Source: Acidimicrobiaceae bacterium
GTDB taxonomy: Bacteria; Actinomycetota; Acidimicrobiia; Acidimicrobiales; Bog-793
NCBI GenBank assembly: GCA_027459565.1
Contig: DAIDIA010000035.1
Coordinates: 1 to 5,936 of the forward strand
Direction: 5' to 3'
DNA length: 5,936 nucleotides
The position numbers were made by a program, and so were the translations under genes. How positions within the stretch are numbered: the first letter of the stretch is position 1; every line of letters starts with the position of its first letter. Below, in pieces: positions 5,507 through 5,936 of this stretch. The notes beneath the pieces were generated by a model. The model saw only the letters and a program-made list of their open reading frames with translations, was not told the origin of the DNA and made no database searches.

Positions 5507-5583
5507 GGGAAGTAGCGCAGCTTGGTTAGCGCGCAGCGTTCGGGACGCTGAGGTCGCGGGTTCGAATCCCGCCTTCCCGACCA
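5506..5583 (+). tRNA. tRNA-Pro (anticodon CGG), CCA encoded
   Basis: The full cloverleaf can be drawn by hand. The acceptor stem is CGGGAAG (5506-5512) with CTTCCCG (5573-5579), followed by discriminator A5580 and an encoded CCA at 5581-5583. The D stem is GCGC/GCGC (5515-5518 with 5529-5532). The anticodon stem is CAGCG/CGCTG (5534-5538 with 5546-5550) around the loop TTCGGGA, giving anticodon CGG at 5541-5543, which reads CCG proline codons. The variable loop is AGGTC. The T stem is GCGGG/CCCGC (5556-5560 with 5568-5572) around TTCGAAT. The C1-G72 pair and A73 discriminator fit bacterial proline tRNAs. An integrase gene ends 13 bp after the CCA, so the 3' half is probably the target of a site-specific integration and may itself be supplied by the integrated element. 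Confidence 0.97.
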
Positions 5584-5600
5584 GTAAAAGTGCTGGTCAA
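5556..5600. other. Probable integrative-element attachment site (attL/attR) at the tRNA-Pro 3' end
   Basis: Tyrosine integrases commonly recombine in the T-arm and 3' end of tRNA genes, and the integrase gene usually lies beside the site, as here. The exact core cannot be defined because the second copy is outside the window. The region contains the T-arm, the 3' acceptor strand and an inverted repeat GACCAG (5579-5584) / CTGGTC (5593-5598) with an 8-nt spacer. The boundaries given are an estimate. Confidence 0.6.
5579..5598. repeat. Inverted repeat spanning the tRNA CCA end
   Basis: GACCAG (5579-5584) and CTGGTC (5593-5598) are perfect 6-bp inverted arms separated by TAAAAGTG. The left arm includes the last acceptor base, the discriminator and CCA; the right arm includes the first two bases, in forward order, of the integrase stop codon (minus strand TGA, 5597-5599). 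It could be a recombinase arm or core site, a weak hairpin affecting tRNA 3' processing, or chance. Confidence 0.5.
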
Positions 5601-5936
5601 AGGGCTACTAAGTGTCGGGGCTTGGTTTTGTAATCTTCGTTTGTGCGTTCCGTGCGCGTTAGGGGTGCATTTGCGTCGCTTGCCGACAGGTTCCTATCCC
5701 CCAATAACTTCTCTCCCATTCTTTGCGCCGCATCATGGTCGCCTTCGCTTGTCGCTTGCGCGTAAACGGCCAGGAAAAGGCGAGGGTCCGAGTGCCCTAA
5801 ACGGGCCTGAGCGGTCTTTACATCGACTCCTGAGCGCACCAGAGCGGTCGCATTTGTCCGACGCAAGTCGTGGAAGCCAACATTCTCAAGACCCGCCATC
5901 GCAACCGCAGGAAGCCAGCTACGCCTACGCCAGTTC
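5597..5936 (-). CDS. Tyrosine recombinase/phage integrase, C-terminal part (5' end outside window)
   Basis: Site-specific DNA integrase of the tyrosine recombinase family. The frame is open to the right edge, giving 112 visible residues of the catalytic domain's end, so the N-terminal domains and the first catalytic Arg lie beyond the window. Counting from the first visible residue, HDLRRT carries the HxxR pair (H22, R25), LGHSD carries the third catalytic residue H48, and LAVYAQAT carries the nucleophile Tyr (Y58). All visible catalytic residues are intact, so it may be functional. The roughly 54 residues after the tyrosine are polar and without recognisable features. The gene points towards tRNA-Pro and ends 13 bp past its CCA. 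A hand count of bases 5581-5820 gives about 55% GC (133 of 240), lower than neighbouring core genes appear, in keeping with horizontal acquisition. Whether it belongs to a prophage, ICE or genomic island cannot be told from here. Confidence 0.93.
   Translation of the reverse strand, partial: NWRRRSWLPAVAMAGLENVGFHDLRRTNATALVRSGVDVKTAQARLGHSDPRLFLAVYAQATSEGDHDAAQRMGEKLLGDRNLSASDANAPLTRTERTNEDYKTKPRHLVAL

Noticed and set aside
5641..5690. Loosely repeated GTGCG-like words at the integrase 3' end that might be arm-type binding sites
   Set aside because: The copies are imperfect and lie in coding sequence; chance similarity is likely.
1..5936. CRISPR array, insertion sequence ends or toxin-antitoxin genes
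   Set aside because: No regularly spaced repeats, transposase motifs or small paired toxin/antitoxin frames were seen.

Overview
The window looks like a stretch of a GC-rich actinobacterial chromosome. Supporting signs are a GlnR-like orphan response regulator, frequent GTG/TTG starts, start codons that sit directly behind -10-like hexamers with no Shine-Dalgarno sequence (leaderless style), and an actinobacterial-style ErpA. A lineage such as Acidimicrobiia is possible, but the window alone cannot settle the class.

Layout from left to right. (1) The 3' part of a GlnR-like OmpR-family regulator on the + strand, cut by the window start. (2) A convergent three-gene minus-strand operon read from about 2635 down to 670: an A-type Fe-S carrier (ErpA/IscA), a RidA-family deaminase and a membrane-anchored YVTN-type beta-propeller. 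(3) Divergent from that operon, an Mrp/ApbC-type Fe-S carrier ATPase on the + strand, whose stop overlaps by 4 bp the stop of (4) a convergent LACTB2-like metallo-beta-lactamase-fold hydrolase. (5) Divergent from the hydrolase, a stand-alone receiver-domain protein on the + strand. (6) A complete tRNA-Pro(CGG) gene with encoded CCA. (7) The C-terminal part of a tyrosine recombinase on the - strand, ending 13 bp after the tRNA CCA and running off the right edge.

How the parts may work together. The ErpA-like and Mrp proteins are both Fe-S cluster carriers and are transcribed divergently from one short intergenic region. RidA, which removes reactive enamine/imine intermediates, shares the ErpA operon. 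The core therefore reads as Fe-S delivery plus metabolite damage control, with a cell-surface propeller of unknown role attached. Two receiver-domain proteins flank it, and both have non-canonical phosphorylation pockets. The right edge is the boundary of an integrative element: an integrase abutting a tRNA 3' end is the classic arrangement, and any cargo lies beyond the window. The remaining genes look like ordinary core genome. The best prospects for something new are the element to the right and the roles of the propeller and the two unusual receivers.
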